From Colletes latitarsis (lineage: Eukaryota; Arthropoda; Insecta; Hymenoptera; Colletidae), in assembly GCF_051014445.1 (NCBI RefSeq), contig NC_135143.1, positions 1,240,001 to 1,304,000 of the forward strand: DNA of 64,000 nt. Reading direction: 5' to 3'. The notes beneath the pieces were generated by a model. It was not told where the DNA came from. It searched no databases and was given only the letters and a program-made list of their open reading frames with translations. Made by a program: the position numbers and the translations under genes. Shown here in pieces: positions 63,500 through 64,000 of the stretch (position 1 is its first letter; each line of letters starts with the position of its first letter).

Positions 63500-64000
63500 T
63501 CATCCGCCACGCCGAGGCGGCCGCCCGCGACGCCTCGCGACCGGGCGACGACCTCGGGCCACCGCACGAGCGCGCGCTTCAGCACGCCGCTGAAGCTCGC
63601 GCTCCCTCCCCGCGGCCTCCTTCTGCAACATTACGTTCTCGCAGAAGGAGGCCATGGCCCTCCACTTCTCCTCGCTGCCGAGCATGGCGCGCACCACGCC
63701 CGGCAGCGAGACATCCCGCCCGACGACGCCGACCAGGACACGGCGCTCCCCCTCCCACGCGGGGCATACCTCCAGGGTATGATCCGCCGTGTCCTGCTCA
63801 GCGTCGCAGTGGCAGCAACGCGCCGTCGGCTCCTTCCCTATCCAGCACAGGTATCTTCCGAAGCTGCCATGCCCGGAAAATACCTGTGCCATCCGGTAGG
63901 TGAGGCTGCCATGGCCTCTGTCCAGCCACTCCTTCAGGAGTGGCCGAACAGCCCCGACAGTCCGGTGCCCCGCGGTTGGCAGAGCCAGCCGCTCCTGCCA
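63500..64000 (-). CDS. Element 3 ORF2, C-terminal part (zinc-finger region), partial
   Basis: The frame is open from the window edge to a TGA at 63500. An ATG at 63890-63892 lies inside the protein and is not the start, since the upstream codons (RPLLKEWLDRGHGSLTYR) align with VRPVFYAWVGRSWGTPTYR of element 1. Visible parts: SGHGSFGRYLCWIG, then a zinc finger CCHC with DTADHTLEVCPAW, then PGVVRAMLGSEEKW matching PAVIRAMVGSEEAW of element 1, and an Arg-rich tail longer than that of element 1. In R1-clade elements this C-terminal finger is thought to bind nucleic acid during target-primed reverse transcription. The RT domain itself should lie beyond the window. No defect is seen in the part present, so whether this is an intact gene cannot be decided. 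Confidence 0.88.
   Translation of the reverse strand, partial: WQERLALPTAGHRTVGAVRPLLKEWLDRGHGSLTYRMAQVFSGHGSFGRYLCWIGKEPTARCCHCDAEQDTADHTLEVCPAWEGERRVLVGVVGRDVSLPGVVRAMLGSEEKWRAMASFCENVMLQKEAAGRERELQRRAEARARAVARGRRPVARRRGRPPRRGG

Larger units (their letters stand above)
62955..64000 (-). mobile_element. Element 3: R1/TRAS-like non-LTR retrotransposon, 3' part only (cut by window end)
   Basis: GC-rich sequence joined to the satellite by a 34-nt poly(A) on the minus strand. It consists of a 511-bp 3' UTR and the last 167 codons of ORF2. The protein is close to that of element 1 (GHGSFGRYLCWIG against GHGCFGRYLHRIG), and the 3' UTR has the same four-hairpin layout, so the two are sister families. 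The junction lies after CTAAAATAC in the monomer, a different place from elements 1 and 2. The 5' end and target duplication are beyond the window. Confidence 0.93.

Noticed and set aside
1..64000. CENP-B box in the satellite
   Set aside because: The nearest match (minus strand TTCGGGTTTGAATC) lacks the required spacing of A and CGGG, so no centromere claim is made from it.

Overview
This is eukaryotic, repeat-only DNA, most probably from an insect. About 57 kb of the 64 kb is one tandem satellite with a monomer of about 176 bp, always in the same orientation and amounting to roughly 325 monomers. Three non-LTR retrotransposons of the R1/TRAS-like clade interrupt it, all on the minus strand. 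I see no host protein gene, rRNA, tRNA or CRISPR array. The insect assignment rests on the R1-type reverse transcriptases and on CCTAA (complement of the insect telomere unit TTAGG) inside the satellite. The typical monomer carries two tandem copies of CCCAGACCTAA, on the minus strand TTAGGTCTGGG. From memory, 11-bp telomere units of this kind have been reported in Hymenoptera, so a hymenopteran subtelomeric or telomere-derived satellite is the best guess.

Layout. Satellite block 1 is 1-21234. Element 1 (21235-23361) is 5'-truncated and keeps most of the reverse transcriptase, the C-terminal zinc finger, a structured 3' UTR and a 23-nt poly(A). Satellite block 2 is 23362-35462. Element 2 (35463-39282) comes from a different family; it keeps the end of an endonuclease domain and the reverse transcriptase, has one in-frame TGA, and has an AT-rich 3' UTR. 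Satellite block 3 is 39283-62954. Element 3 (62955 to beyond 64000) is a relative of element 1, of which only the 3' end lies in the window.

The satellite has been amplified in nested steps: a 5.08-kb head-to-tail duplication (2461-12623), a 6.65-kb tandem duplication (about 16.33-31.78 kb, now 8.80 kb in the copy that holds element 1), a 3.2-3.3-kb unit (about 28.6-35.4 kb), and several 1-1.5-kb duplicated blocks in 40-62 kb.

Most notable: elements 1 and 2 belong to different families yet sit at exactly the same base of the monomer. Each is flanked by a perfect 16-bp target-site duplication, with the poly(A) joined at CC^TAA inside the telomere-like 11-mer. Unoccupied paralogues of both sites survive in the neighbouring duplicated blocks. 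This looks like telomere-motif-specific retrotransposition into a satellite that carries the motif. The 3' UTRs of elements 1 and 3 also share four stem-loops in the same order although the stem sequences differ.
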